The translations under genes and the position numbers were made by a program. From a virus, in IMG/VR virus record IMGVR_UViG_3300028821_000038, positions 98,315-162,314 of that record: a stretch of 64,000 bases of DNA. One strand, given 5' to 3'. The notes below the pieces were generated by a model, which did not search any database, was not told where the DNA came from, and was given only the letters and a program-made list of their open reading frames with translations. Each line of letters begins with the position of its first letter. The stretch's first letter is position 1. Positions 5,412-14,968 of the stretch are shown here, piece by piece.

Positions 5412-7346
5412 GTGGCTGATGTAAAAAGAAAAAGAGCATTCCCTATAGATGTAGATATGGCGTATTCCAAGTACAGAGAGTTTTGGGATAAGGACTATAG
5501 TGAGATATTTCTGACGATGGCTGGTATTGGTGATGTGTGGGAGTCGCCAAGTGGTAATTTCGAGAATAGTTTCGTGGGTATTTCTACAATAGGCGGCATT
5601 GAAATTTACAAAGACAAAATCTATATAGTGCAAGGCTATGGTATGCAAACCATAGTGAAGGTCATAAGCCCACAGGGTATTGAAATATACGGTATTGGAC
5701 CTACAGGAATATTGATGAAGTCCTGTAATAGAGGGCTGCAGGGCAACCTGACTGTGCTAAACGATGATGAATTAATCGTTGGCTATATGTATGTAAATCT
5801 AAAGAGGTTGTTTTCAGCGCCATATGGAATAGACCTGGGCAGCCTATATGGCAATAAGTATTGGAAGATAAGCAATTCAAGAGTAAGCTCTGTCGCCTGG
5901 GTTAGTGGTGTTCAGGATTTGGGAGGTTGGTCTATCGCTCTATTCAAGAGGGCTGCTATGGAGGACTGTTTTGATTGCGATATAAAGAAGAAATTGGCGG
6001 CAGAAAACAAAGCTTTTGAATGTGAGCAGATAGACAACTCATTCAATCTTCATGGATTCTCTTTTGCGAAGAAGGCAACTCGTTCCATGATAGCCACAGG
6101 CGTAAGTATGTCTATATCAAGAATGGGGGGCTTGGAGTTAATGGATGATATCAAGCCACCCAGTGGAGATGGCGTAACCTGTCTGCAGGCCATAGCTAAG
6201 TATCAGAAGGTGTTCAAAAAACAGAAGCCATCTGCCTCCGAAATAGGAAATGTTGGAAACTTGATATCAGAGAAGTGCAGCTCATATATGATGCGGTATG
6301 TCGTGGAGATATCCAGCTATAGAGAAAGCGTTGACCAGATGTATGAGAATTATGTGGAAAAAAGCATCAGGGGTGATGCTGACGCCAATGAATGGCTTAT
6401 ACAAAACAGCAGGGATGTAGTGTCGTTGATTGCTCCTGCTCTTAGTGACATAACCGCCACCGCGATAGACAATAACACAATAGACCTTCTTTTTGAGGAT
6501 ATTGTGTGGTGGGCGCCAATATGGTTTATTGCAAACCCAGACAAGGTGCTGGAAGGCCAGATTGGGGCGGCATACAACACAGCTAGGCTTATAGATAGAG
6601 ACAACTTTATAAAGGCACTGAAAAATGCCGCGATGAGTGCTCCTCCGCTCCCTAGTGATTCACCATTCAAGGTGAAGTGGGTACTTGCGTCTCCTGCTGG
6701 TACCAAGCCTGCCAAATTTGTAAAAAACACGGCGACTTTCTATAGTTTTCCAATGGGTATATGCTATTCAGCAGATATTATTGCCCGAGCAGATAGAGAT
6801 GCGTTCGATTGGATATGTGAAGTGGAGACCAGGGCTGACGGAATGCTTATATGGGCGTGGAAGAATGTATCGCCACTCAATGAGAAATTCGATATGGTTC
6901 TAAAGTGTTTCAAGGTTACAAATGATGGCCAATTTACAGAAATTGCCTCTACTCATGTAGGGAGATGGGGAACTCCGCTGTCTGGTTCCGCAAAGGCTGT
7001 AGCTGTATCTCCGGATAACACTTTTTTTGTGGTTAGGGATTACTACCTGAAGAATAGCAAAACCGGGCCGATAGCATTTACCGAGGTGAAGGTCAATATA
7101 AATGCGGATATGACCGAAATACTAAATCTCCCCATAGTGAACCACTACGCCAATATAGATGAGGTCACATTGGACTACATGCAAACCAACATACATCACT
7201 GGAATGATGGCTTGTTCGAGTCTGACTGGTCTGATTTTGATCTTGACGACAATACGGTTAGAATGATGACTGGGCAGAGTATAGATTACCTATCGTTCGT
7301 GAAGGGGTACTCTGCTTATAAAGTTGGGGAATTAGGAAGTTGGTGA
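5412..7346 (+). CDS. Large virion-type protein, 644 aa
   Basis: Start GTG 5412 has AGGA eight bases upstream. The protein is mixed: a beta-rich N-terminal third, a helical middle (about 190-400), and a C-terminal beta part. The N-terminus contains YSKYREFWDKDYSEIFL, reminiscent of the FFxDxxL motif that opens many proteins in this cluster. No catalytic signature is recognised. Its stop overlaps the start of the fibrinogen-like protein gene (TGATG), which indicates translational coupling. A baseplate or tail-fibre connector role is inferred from context only. Confidence 0.65.
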   Translation: MADVKRKRAFPIDVDMAYSKYREFWDKDYSEIFLTMAGIGDVWESPSGNFENSFVGISTIGGIEIYKDKIYIVQGYGMQTIVKVISPQGIEIYGIGPTGILMKSCNRGLQGNLTVLNDDELIVGYMYVNLKRLFSAPYGIDLGSLYGNKYWKISNSRVSSVAWVSGVQDLGGWSIALFKRAAMEDCFDCDIKKKLAAENKAFECEQIDNSFNLHGFSFAKKATRSMIATGVSMSISRMGGLELMDDIKPPSGDGVTCLQAIAKYQKVFKKQKPSASEIGNVGNLISEKCSSYMMRYVVEISSYRESVDQMYENYVEKSIRGDADANEWLIQNSRDVVSLIAPALSDITATAIDNNTIDLLFEDIVWWAPIWFIANPDKVLEGQIGAAYNTARLIDRDNFIKALKNAAMSAPPLPSDSPFKVKWVLASPAGTKPAKFVKNTATFYSFPMGICYSADIIARADRDAFDWICEVETRADGMLIWAWKNVSPLNEKFDMVLKCFKVTNDGQFTEIASTHVGRWGTPLSGSAKAVAVSPDNTFFVVRDYYLKNSKTGPIAFTEVKVNINADMTEILNLPIVNHYANIDEVTLDYMQTNIHHWNDGLFESDWSDFDLDDNTVRMMTGQSIDYLSFVKGYSAYKVGELGSW

Positions 7347-9268
7347 TGACTAGAAAAGATGCTTTCGCTGTAGGACATTTCGGTTTCTTTAGGGATGCTG
7401 ATTTGACAATGAAATTGTCCGATGAAAACCTGTATGACCAGATAGGTGCAAATGGGTGGATAGAGTTATGGTTTGGCGGCAGTGATTTATGGCTCCCGGA
7501 TTCTGGAACATATGCGGTGCATGTAACCACTCCAACTACATTTTTTTGGGATATAGTGGACGAGAATGGCAAAAGGACCAAGACTGGCTTTAGTGCCATA
7601 CAGGTGCCATACAATATCAATATGGAGTCTCACTATGGCGATATCATTCCAGAGAATCCCGATGAAGTGTTCGACTATACCATAAGTAATCCTGCTCAAG
7701 ATGTCGTTCCTCTTATATGCTCTAACTTATGGTTCTACACGAACTATTTTTCAGACCAATACTATAGATATAACCTGCTTGTGCTTAATGTGAATCAGCC
7801 GCCGTGGCCGAATGAGATAGATGTAGATATTCGTCCTATGAATGACAACCTAAAGCTCTATCCTGGAGAGTATATTGTTGGATATAGGCCTAAGATAGAG
7901 TATATGAACCAGTTAGCGGTGGTAAAGACAATAAAATCTGGGGATGATGGGAAAATATTGTTCCGACTGAAGGTTGATTTGAATTTTTTATCAGAAAACC
8001 CGACTGCAAAGAGATATTTGCGTGTTTTTACCCCTTCATGGGATAAAGTTGAGGTACTTTTGTTCCCTAGAAGCCCCAATGATATCCTGTGGCACAAAAA
8101 CAGGAGGTTTGTGAATGAGTATTTCAGGTATATTTTATATAACGGAATCATGCAGTATTTGCCGCCAAATAACCTCCTAGATAGGGCAGAAGAGGTATAT
8201 CGAGAGTTTATGGAGGCCAGTAATTATATTTTGAAGCTGGATTCATCGAATATGAGGCTCGTTGCCAGAGATATAGACCGGATTTTAGTAGGAGAGAAGA
8301 TAAAATTGGTCGGATATAGTGCCCTAATAGCTCCATACTTCTTAAAATGGGTGAATCAGCACTTGGTTGACAAAGTATATTACGACCAGTGGGATATTTT
8401 ATACCACATTGTGCTCACTACGCAATACTACAAGGGTTTTGATAGGTTAGATGACTATATGGGCAATATGGTGGGCAATATAGATAAAAATACCGGTCTT
8501 CCTGCTGTGTGGGATGGCGACATAGAGATTGTTGATGGCCAATATGTAATCGCCAATGGCGGGGAGATACAGAAGATTCCAGAATGGGCTATAGAAGAGC
8601 CCATCAAGATAGTCACTAAAGATGGGGTGAAGCAGTATGAGGATGGATATGTTCCGACTAGCGCCAAAGAATATCTCAATCCGAAGCCTGGATACCTATA
8701 TGAAGGTGATACTGGCAGTGGCATATACAAGATAATGGTCGCTGAAAGACCTGTAGATGTTTTTTGCGATATGGAGAGTGATGGCGGGGGCTGGATGTAT
8801 CTTATTGTCAGCCATGCGACAGAAATCGACTATATCAAGCAGCTTGGTGATACATATTCGATAGAGCAAACTCTGTATAGAAGCGAGGATTATGGTGTAG
8901 GGTGGGGCGATAATACCGGTAATTGGTATGGGATTCAGTTCTACAATATGCCTTTTACCGAGATATCGGTCTATCTTAGCGGTGAATATGACAATCCCGA
9001 GGAGGGCACAGGGTATCTGGAGATGATTACCGGTGCATCCGGTGTGGTTGTATCTTTCAAGGATGAAAATACCGATGCCGAGTCGGGACAGACCCTTATA
9101 GTGGATGGTACTGAGATTTTTCGCAACCAAAAAGAAAATCTAGTAAAATACAAGGTAGTTTCACACCAGAACAATACTGGGGGAGTGAACAATCTGGTGG
9201 TTAGGATGAGGGGCGATGAGGATGTCCCATATACAAAAAGATATATCTATATGTTGGCAGTGAGATAA
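7346..9268 (+). CDS. Tail-fibre-type adhesin with fibrinogen-like domain
   Basis: 640 residues. ATG 7346 overlaps the previous TGA; TTG 7340 and GTG 7343 are alternative starts. The N-terminus carries the shared motif GFFRDADLT with a following WFGG strand. The middle is helical (about 240-390). Residues about 450-490 show the hallmark of fibrinogen-related domains: a GSGIYKI stretch, then VFCDMESDGGGW. Such domains bind sugars or acetylated ligands. The usual C-terminal calcium and ligand parts are not clearly visible, so the domain may be divergent. A receptor-binding role on the tail is likely. Confidence 0.7.
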   Translation: MTRKDAFAVGHFGFFRDADLTMKLSDENLYDQIGANGWIELWFGGSDLWLPDSGTYAVHVTTPTTFFWDIVDENGKRTKTGFSAIQVPYNINMESHYGDIIPENPDEVFDYTISNPAQDVVPLICSNLWFYTNYFSDQYYRYNLLVLNVNQPPWPNEIDVDIRPMNDNLKLYPGEYIVGYRPKIEYMNQLAVVKTIKSGDDGKILFRLKVDLNFLSENPTAKRYLRVFTPSWDKVEVLLFPRSPNDILWHKNRRFVNEYFRYILYNGIMQYLPPNNLLDRAEEVYREFMEASNYILKLDSSNMRLVARDIDRILVGEKIKLVGYSALIAPYFLKWVNQHLVDKVYYDQWDILYHIVLTTQYYKGFDRLDDYMGNMVGNIDKNTGLPAVWDGDIEIVDGQYVIANGGEIQKIPEWAIEEPIKIVTKDGVKQYEDGYVPTSAKEYLNPKPGYLYEGDTGSGIYKIMVAERPVDVFCDMESDGGGWMYLIVSHATEIDYIKQLGDTYSIEQTLYRSEDYGVGWGDNTGNWYGIQFYNMPFTEISVYLSGEYDNPEEGTGYLEMITGASGVVVSFKDENTDAESGQTLIVDGTEIFRNQKENLVKYKVVSHQNNTGGVNNLVVRMRGDEDVPYTKRYIYMLAVR

Positions 9269-9278
9269 AGGAGAAACA

Positions 9279-9875
9279 ATGGCAAGCAAACCTGGAATCT
9301 ACTTGAGAGGCGGCGCAAAAGATGATTTTAACGATCCGGGGCATGAAATTGGGGATAGAGAACTGGTGATTGCGACGGATACTATGGAGCTTGGCACCAG
9401 TAATGGCTTTTTTATTCCTGGTGGCAAAGTGAGGAATGTCTATTTCGCACAAACTCCCGCAGAGAGACAAGAGATCACATCGTCTGAGCCGGTGGTAATA
9501 GACGGTCTTAGTCTAAATATAACTCCAGAGTTTCAGAATAGCAGCTTTATTGTGACCGCGACAGTGCTGGGAACTTTTACATATACGTCATCTTTGCTTG
9601 TGTATCTAAATGGCGCCAATATAGCATCCCACGATTCAAACAATGTGTATCAGGGGAGTCTTGTAACCACATATCACGGCAACAACACCACCAACAATAT
9701 GTATTCATACAATTTGCAAGCTATGATATCCCCTCAAACTACACAACCAATCACAATCGATATAAGAGCACTAAGTCATTGGGGTACTTCAACATATACG
9801 ACATATATAAACGATAGGGCCGGAAACGATATGAGGTGTGTGTCTTCTATGGTTGTTTACGAGGTGCTGTCATGA
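9279..9875 (+). CDS. Tail fibre/spike protein, 198 aa
   Basis: AAGGAG precedes ATG 9279. The N-terminal segment (YLRGG…EIGDRELVIATDTMELG) has the shape of the short trimerising N-terminal repeat found in many phage fibres and tropism determinants, where Gly-Glu-x-Gly precedes a TDT strand. The C-terminal half is beta-rich and Ser/Thr/Asn-rich, typical of a receptor-binding tip. Its end overlaps the next start (ATGA). No cysteine. Confidence 0.65.
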   Translation: MASKPGIYLRGGAKDDFNDPGHEIGDRELVIATDTMELGTSNGFFIPGGKVRNVYFAQTPAERQEITSSEPVVIDGLSLNITPEFQNSSFIVTATVLGTFTYTSSLLVYLNGANIASHDSNNVYQGSLVTTYHGNNTTNNMYSYNLQAMISPQTTQPITIDIRALSHWGTSTYTTYINDRAGNDMRCVSSMVVYEVLS

Positions 9876-12808
9876 AGCTGACCGAAATACTGAAGGATAT
9901 GTTTAAATCAGATGGAGGAGAAGTCTGGGTTGGTGGTGTGCGAATAGATGGTTTAGTGCTGGACAATACAAAAGACCCTGTTGTTATTGCGCCTGTTTCT
10001 TCTTATGTTAATCAGATGGGACTTACAATAAAACCGTCCATTAGCTCTGGATATCCAGGTGATATAATCAAGCTATATGCCTCCAGTGATGTTGATTTCG
10101 ATACTTATGAGTGGTCTATAGAGTCCGGGGATGCAAGATTTGTAGATGACATCAATATTGGCGAGGTTGTTGGGATAATTTCAGATGTTGTAAACAGTGT
10201 ATCTGTGTCTCTGCGCGCTCAAAAAGATGATGTGGTAGACGAGGTTAATTGTATTGTGGATTATGTTACCGGTTTTTTTAGCGAAAACACAGCAATTGTC
10301 GGGCCGTCCTTGATAGACTATACAGATCCGGTAAGGTATGAAATATCAAGCACAGTGGAGCCAGACAGTGTGTCTTGGGAAATTATAGGAGGTGGTACAA
10401 TAGATGTCGATACCGATCCAAAGATTGCTTTTGTGACCGCAGATGACTCTGGAGATGATATTCTCCTAAAAGCCACTCTATCTAAAGCATATTACAACGA
10501 TATTGCCGTAAGTAAGGGTGTGAGTGTGGATAAATGTGGGCTTGCATCTGGGACTGTAGAGCGTCCTGCTATCTTGTATCCAGAAGACTGGTCGTATGAA
10601 AAACAGTCTAAAATACGGATAAGTCCGTTTCATGGAGTCAGTGCACCGGGCGGCACCAACTTTCAAATTACCCCAGTAGAAGTAAATGACTGGCTTAATC
10701 CAATATATGATGAAACGCTAGATTTTACTAAAGAAATACCAATCTCTATGGAATGGTTCGTTGAGGATTACTCGAATTACTATGTAAGAGTTCAATATAT
10801 TGATGACCAGGGGAAAAGATCTGAATGGAGTGATCCTGTAGTTATTTTTGTAAATACTTGGAGTTGTACTGCTACGGTTCATATACCAGATATATTCAAC
10901 GATGGAAGTTGTATCTTATCATACACCTTAATGCATGATGCACATGACACCGGAAATAAATATCATGGATATTGGTATGGTGGTGAGAAGTATGAAAACT
11001 CTCCTCTTATTTATGGCGCCAGATTCGATACCGGAAACTATATTTTATCAGACTATGATTTTTCGGGGAACTATACTGTGTCTTTTTATGTGAAGTTATA
11101 CAGTTTCAACGATCAATGGGTGACATTATTTAGAAACGATAATCATCAAGCTGCACTAAAGAATGGTAATTGGGCGCTATGGTGTCATGATGGAAGCCCT
11201 TCTGATACTGTTGATTCCGGAGTGTCTGCCGAATTAAATAGGTGGTATCATGTTGTCTATTCTGTTTGGGGTAATGTAGTCAAAATATATATTGACGGAG
11301 AGTTGGTTTTGGATGAGACAACTAATAATTTCTCCGATAAAGCCACTGGAGATCTAATTTTAGGATATTGGGATAATGGCTCTCCAACTCAAAATCTTAA
11401 TGGTGTAATGAATAATTTCAGGGTATTCAGGAAGCAATTATCCGATGATGAGATAGTTAAATTGTCAAATGAAACATTTCCCCTAGTTGCGGACAGGGCG
11501 GATTTGTTTTTGGATGATTCCGCCGTAGTATTGCTGGGATTTGATGGGAACTTGAATGATGCAACCGGTATCTATAATGGGGTGTGGAATGGAACCGGAA
11601 GTTATGATTATGGGAAGATTGTATCTGGCGCTAATTTCGACGGAAGTAATTCTATAGATATAAGTGTAAATATGGATATTACTGCTAAGACGATTACTTT
11701 TTTTATGAAAAAGACCTCATCTGGAGATGCCATAATATTATGTTCCGATTCCAGTGAGGAGTATATTATAGTTACTGGTGATAGCAATAATTACGGCAGT
11801 GTTCCCAAGTCATCTATTGCATATGTTACAGAAAACTCATCCTCAAAAGCCTTCTACTGTTCATACACAAGGGATTCTGGCAAATTTATATTTGTAGCAT
11901 TTGTGATATCTGATAACACAGATGAATGCGAATTGTATTTTGATGGGATTAAGCAGAGCGCCACAAATAATATAGCCAATCTGCAACAGGTAGAGTTTGT
12001 AAAAATAGGGGCCAACCAAGACAATTCATATAAATTTCAAGGTGTTTTAGATCAGCTAAGAATTTTTAACAGGGCACTTACAAATGAGGAAATTCAGTGT
12101 TTGTATTACGAGAAACCAGGACTTGAATTTGCACAAAACCCTGATCCGTTCTATGATAATTCAGGGGTTGTGCTATATATGTTTGAGGATAATGCCAATG
12201 ATGAGTTTGGGCTACATGATGGGGTGTGGTCAGGAACTGAGCAGTATGAAGATGGGGTGGTAGCAGATGGGAGAGCGGCGTATTTTGATGGTGGTAGTGC
12301 TATCGGTATAGGAAATTCAGAGGAGCTGATACCTGGAGGCACATCATTTACTATATCTTTTTGGGTAAAAATAAATAGTCTCAATGGTAACGATGATAGG
12401 ATAATTGGTACAGAGTATTATAACGGCGGTTTTACGGTTAGTAGTGGATACGATGGTGATAATTTTACATTTTCCATTGATTCGGATGGGACCTGGGTGC
12501 ACACTACATTCGGAACAGATTTTATCTCTAGCAATTTTGTAAATGCCGTTGCAATATATGATTCAACTACTGAAACTCTAAAAACATATGTAAATGGGGT
12601 AGAGATAGCATCAAATTCTGTTTCTAATGCATGGCACTATTCCAGAAGCGATGGTTGTTTTTATATTGGGGGAGATGCAAAAAATAACTCTTCATGTACA
12701 GATCCTGAGAATACTATTAGCGGCTATGTGGATAATTTCAGGATACTGAATAGAGCCTTGAGCGATGAAGAAGTTCTTGAGATATACAACAATGAAAAAC
12801 CTCAGTAA
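9872..12808 (+). CDS. Multidomain tail adhesin with Ig-like and three LamG-like domains
   Basis: 978 residues. Start ATG 9872 overlaps the previous stop, with GAGG upstream. Ig-like beta sandwiches lie at about 30-230 (SSGYPGDIIKLYASS…YEWSI), with an FN3-like segment after. Three concanavalin/LamG-like folds follow, at roughly 345-520, 525-705 and 715-975. Each begins with a VVLxxFDGNLND-type strand and ends with a NFRxxxRxLSDEEI signature. LamG-3 domains bind glycans, so this is a strong candidate for host receptor recognition. The three tandem copies point to duplication. Confidence 0.75.
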   Translation: MKLTEILKDMFKSDGGEVWVGGVRIDGLVLDNTKDPVVIAPVSSYVNQMGLTIKPSISSGYPGDIIKLYASSDVDFDTYEWSIESGDARFVDDINIGEVVGIISDVVNSVSVSLRAQKDDVVDEVNCIVDYVTGFFSENTAIVGPSLIDYTDPVRYEISSTVEPDSVSWEIIGGGTIDVDTDPKIAFVTADDSGDDILLKATLSKAYYNDIAVSKGVSVDKCGLASGTVERPAILYPEDWSYEKQSKIRISPFHGVSAPGGTNFQITPVEVNDWLNPIYDETLDFTKEIPISMEWFVEDYSNYYVRVQYIDDQGKRSEWSDPVVIFVNTWSCTATVHIPDIFNDGSCILSYTLMHDAHDTGNKYHGYWYGGEKYENSPLIYGARFDTGNYILSDYDFSGNYTVSFYVKLYSFNDQWVTLFRNDNHQAALKNGNWALWCHDGSPSDTVDSGVSAELNRWYHVVYSVWGNVVKIYIDGELVLDETTNNFSDKATGDLILGYWDNGSPTQNLNGVMNNFRVFRKQLSDDEIVKLSNETFPLVADRADLFLDDSAVVLLGFDGNLNDATGIYNGVWNGTGSYDYGKIVSGANFDGSNSIDISVNMDITAKTITFFMKKTSSGDAIILCSDSSEEYIIVTGDSNNYGSVPKSSIAYVTENSSSKAFYCSYTRDSGKFIFVAFVISDNTDECELYFDGIKQSATNNIANLQQVEFVKIGANQDNSYKFQGVLDQLRIFNRALTNEEIQCLYYEKPGLEFAQNPDPFYDNSGVVLYMFEDNANDEFGLHDGVWSGTEQYEDGVVADGRAAYFDGGSAIGIGNSEELIPGGTSFTISFWVKINSLNGNDDRIIGTEYYNGGFTVSSGYDGDNFTFSIDSDGTWVHTTFGTDFISSNFVNAVAIYDSTTETLKTYVNGVEIASNSVSNAWHYSRSDGCFYIGGDAKNNSSCTDPENTISGYVDNFRILNRALSDEEVLEIYNNEKPQ

Positions 12809-12821
12809 GGTTCAGTATTTC

Positions 12822-12829
12822 GATACAAT
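12822..12829 (+). promoter_or_regulatory. TACAAT-type -10 element
   Basis: GATACAAT, followed by ATGGTATTAA, lies 29 bp before the 12858 gene. The 10-mer GATACAATAT recurs before the 36216 gene (36179-36188), and TACAAT recurs before the 43259 and 45300 genes. Confidence 0.4.
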
Positions 12830-12857
12830 ATGGTATTAATTTTCTGAAAGGCTGCTT

Positions 12858-13133
12858 ATGGATTATGAGAAGTTGTATATGGCGATATTGGCGCTTGTAA
12901 TCATTATTGCCACTTTTTATCTTGGAGATAGGCTTTTGACTAGTACTATCCCCCTGGAAAACAGAGATATTCTAAATGTTGCTCTGGGTATGATTCTTGG
13001 TTTAAGTGGAACTGTTGTTGGATACTACTTTGGAAGTTCTAAAAGCAGTAGCGACAAACAGAAGATAATCAAATATAAAGAAGAGATAAAAAAACCTAAA
13101 AAGATGGAAAAAACAGATGCCAGCGAAACTTGA
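12858..13133 (+). CDS. Holin candidate: small two-helix membrane protein
   Basis: 91 residues. Two hydrophobic helices (about 7-25 and 40-62) are separated by a short polar turn. The second ends in VVGYYFGSSKSSSDK, a signature often seen in phage membrane proteins near lysis genes, and a Lys-rich cytoplasmic tail follows. That topology suits a class II holin. It opens a group of small genes that includes spanin candidates. No endolysin is recognised nearby, so the holin call rests on topology and context. Confidence 0.5.
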   Translation: MDYEKLYMAILALVIIIATFYLGDRLLTSTIPLENRDILNVALGMILGLSGTVVGYYFGSSKSSSDKQKIIKYKEEIKKPKKMEKTDASET

Positions 13134-13476
13134 AAGGAAGAGTGAATCTTCAGCATGGGCTATATGTAGGTCTTCACTGGGGCTTACAAAGACAGCTTTG
13201 GCGCCCGGTGGTCCTATATACAACAACCTTCAAAGGAAGGCTGCAGCAATAGAATGGCAGCACTGGCCATCCCCAAGGGATACTTTTATTAATGATGATA
13301 ATGTGCATAGCATGTTTCAGGCCGAGAAGGTGTTTAGTGCAAGGGAAGCAAAGCTAAAAAGAATAAGGGCTGATTTGGCCAGACTGAATCTTAGAACCCA
13401 TCCTGGTGCAAAAAAGAAGGTTGCATCAGGGTTGGGCAGTATGTTCACAAAAGCAATGAAGATGTTTACAAGGTAG
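13117..13476 (+). CDS. Hypothetical basic protein, 119 aa
   Basis: It overlaps the end of the holin candidate by 17 bases. Basic and soluble: the N-terminus MPAKLERKSESSAWAICRS is followed by a helix with many Arg/Lys (about 70-95) and a Gly-containing C-terminus. I do not recognise the fold. The position inside the small-gene cluster suggests a virion or lysis-related function. Confidence 0.55.
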   Translation: MPAKLERKSESSAWAICRSSLGLTKTALAPGGPIYNNLQRKAAAIEWQHWPSPRDTFINDDNVHSMFQAEKVFSAREAKLKRIRADLARLNLRTHPGAKKKVASGLGSMFTKAMKMFTR

Positions 13477-13480
13477 GGTT

Positions 13481-14047
13481 ATGTGGAAAGAAGTTAGTGG
13501 TTTCCAGGAATATGAAGTCCACCCAAAACATGGAGTTAGGCGAAAGGGTAAAGATAAAACACTGAAGCCTAGAACATGGCTTGGATACCCAAAAGTCACT
13601 CTTATGAGAGATGGCAGAAAGCATGAAGTTAGGGTTCATAGGCTAATTGCAGAACATTTTATTGAGAACCCCAACAATCTTCCTATAGTTAACCATAAAG
13701 ACTCCAATAGGTCAAATTACAATGTGGATAACCTTGAATGGGTTGACAATAGCGGAAATCAATTACATAGATGGCATACTAAAAAGCAAGGATTAAAGAA
13801 GATAAAATACAGACCAGAGTATGGACTTGCTAAGGTTGCTTATCGAGCTCAAGATGCAGGATACGGACCAAATAAAGAGTCTGAAAAAAAGTGTAAAGGA
13901 TTATCCAGAGTAGAGAAAATTGGTCTTGGTGCGGCCATTGGAGGTGGATTGTCATACTTGGCATCAAAAAAATTCAAACTTGTGTCATCTCCTATGGAGC
14001 ATGTGGCTGCTGGCGGTATTGGTGCATTACTTGGCGCTCAGGCTTAG
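13481..14047 (+). CDS. HNH endonuclease (NUMOD4 type) fused to a Gly-rich virion-like tail
   Basis: 188 residues. Residues 1-45 match the NUMOD4 pattern (W-K-E-V-x-GFxxYEV…G-V-R-R-K). Residues about 50-110 carry the HNH motif: VHRLIAEHFIENP, then IVNHKDSNRSNYNVDNLEWV and a final H near NQLHRWH. These are typical phage homing-type nucleases. Unusually, the C-terminal 75 residues (GLAKVAYRAQ…GLGAAIGGGLSYL…GGIGALLGAQ) resemble the next gene's glycine-zipper module and contain the KxA motif. The nuclease may therefore be attached to, or packaged in, the virion. Confidence 0.85.
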   Translation: MWKEVSGFQEYEVHPKHGVRRKGKDKTLKPRTWLGYPKVTLMRDGRKHEVRVHRLIAEHFIENPNNLPIVNHKDSNRSNYNVDNLEWVDNSGNQLHRWHTKKQGLKKIKYRPEYGLAKVAYRAQDAGYGPNKESEKKCKGLSRVEKIGLGAAIGGGLSYLASKKFKLVSSPMEHVAAGGIGALLGAQA

Positions 14048-14151
14048 GTATAGTTGATACCTTGGCTTGTAATATTATGTATTTTTTTATATTCCTAAAA
14101 AAAGGATAAAATATATTTAGAATATGACTATCAAAAATGCAAGGAGCAAAA

Positions 14152-14409
14152 ATGAGATATGGATTAGGCAAATTAGCTGAGGAAATGGAAAATGAGGGGC
14201 TTGGACTTGGACAACCCGGGCGAGCCGATATAAAACATTCTGCAGGTGCGGCTATTGGCGGTATTTCCAGTTATGGGCTAATGAGGAAACTTAACTTTGG
14301 AAGGCTCCCCAGTGCATTGGCCGGTATTGCTGGTGGTGTAGGTGGCGCCATAGGTGTTGACAAACTTCAACAGTACAAAAACAGAAAATTATCAAATAGA
14401 TTTCAATAG
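14152..14409 (+). CDS. Small Gly/Ala-rich protein, 85 aa
   Basis: AAGGAG places the start at ATG 14152. It begins MRYGLGKLAEEMENEG, then has glycine-zipper hydrophobic stretches (GAAIGGISSYGLM, ALAGIAGGVGGAIG) and a basic C-terminus. It closely resembles the C-terminal module of the preceding HNH protein, suggesting that module was captured by, or shed from, the nuclease. A membrane-interacting or internal virion protein is plausible. Confidence 0.6.
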   Translation: MRYGLGKLAEEMENEGLGLGQPGRADIKHSAGAAIGGISSYGLMRKLNFGRLPSALAGIAGGVGGAIGVDKLQQYKNRKLSNRFQ

Positions 14410-14421
14410 GAAGGATTTGTA

Positions 14422-14715
14422 ATGGTATCCAGCCGTAAACTTACAAAAAAAGAGCTGATGATAAAAAATAGAGTTAGAGATATAGCAAGCAGAAAGGGGC
14501 TCCTGTACAAGGAAACCCTGATGAAAAAAGCTGCTCCTTTTACATATCTCGGAGGTGCTGCGAAGGGTGCAGTCAGAAACACCACTAAAAAAGGTGGCGT
14601 GCATCTTGGTAATGCATATGCAAAGTCTTCAAAACCTGATAGAATATCATGGGGAAGAGTCGCGACAGGTGTTGGTCTCGGTGGACTTGGAGTCGGTATG
14701 TATACACTTAGATAA
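14422..14715 (+). CDS. Small basic protein with Gly-rich end, 97 aa
   Basis: AGGAAG precedes ATG 14422. It has a Lys/Arg-rich N-terminal helix (about 1-38), a LMKKAAPFTYLGGAAKG segment with the recurring KxA motif, and a C-terminal hydrophobic Gly stretch (VATGVGLGGLGVGMYTLR). The architecture is shared with neighbouring small genes. No known domain is recognised. Confidence 0.55.
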   Translation: MVSSRKLTKKELMIKNRVRDIASRKGLLYKETLMKKAAPFTYLGGAAKGAVRNTTKKGGVHLGNAYAKSSKPDRISWGRVATGVGLGGLGVGMYTLR

Positions 14716-14722
14716 GGATGAG

Positions 14723-14968
14723 ATGATGAATAAAATGAAAAAATATATGCTGGAAAAGATTGTTGCATGGTTGGTGGGAGGATCGTTGTTTGAAGATATA
14801 AAACAAGTTGTTGTCACCTTAATGAATAGCGAGATGCCTGGAGAGAGAAAGAGAGAGATTGCTCTTAGAAGAATCAAGGCTATGGCGGCGGATTCTGCTA
14901 CTTTTATGCTTAATTTGGCTATAGAGGCAGCGGTTGTGGTACTGAAGCAGGAGAGCAATAAGTCATGA
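14723..14968 (+). CDS. Small helical, possibly membrane-associated protein, 81 aa
   Basis: AAGGATGAG precedes an ATGATG pair (14723/14726). It has an N-terminal amphipathic helix (MLEKIVAWLVGGSLFEDIKQ), a polar centre and a C-terminal hydrophobic helix (ATFMLNLAIEAAVVVL). The size and two hydrophobic segments would also suit a holin or antiholin. Its stop overlaps the start of the next gene, within what looks like a lysis cluster. Confidence 0.5.
   Translation: MMNKMKKYMLEKIVAWLVGGSLFEDIKQVVVTLMNSEMPGERKREIALRRIKAMAADSATFMLNLAIEAAVVVLKQESNKS

Noticed and set aside
12858-14968. Endolysin within the lysis cluster
   Set aside because: No lysozyme, amidase or peptidase motif was found among these small proteins; the lytic enzyme is probably elsewhere.
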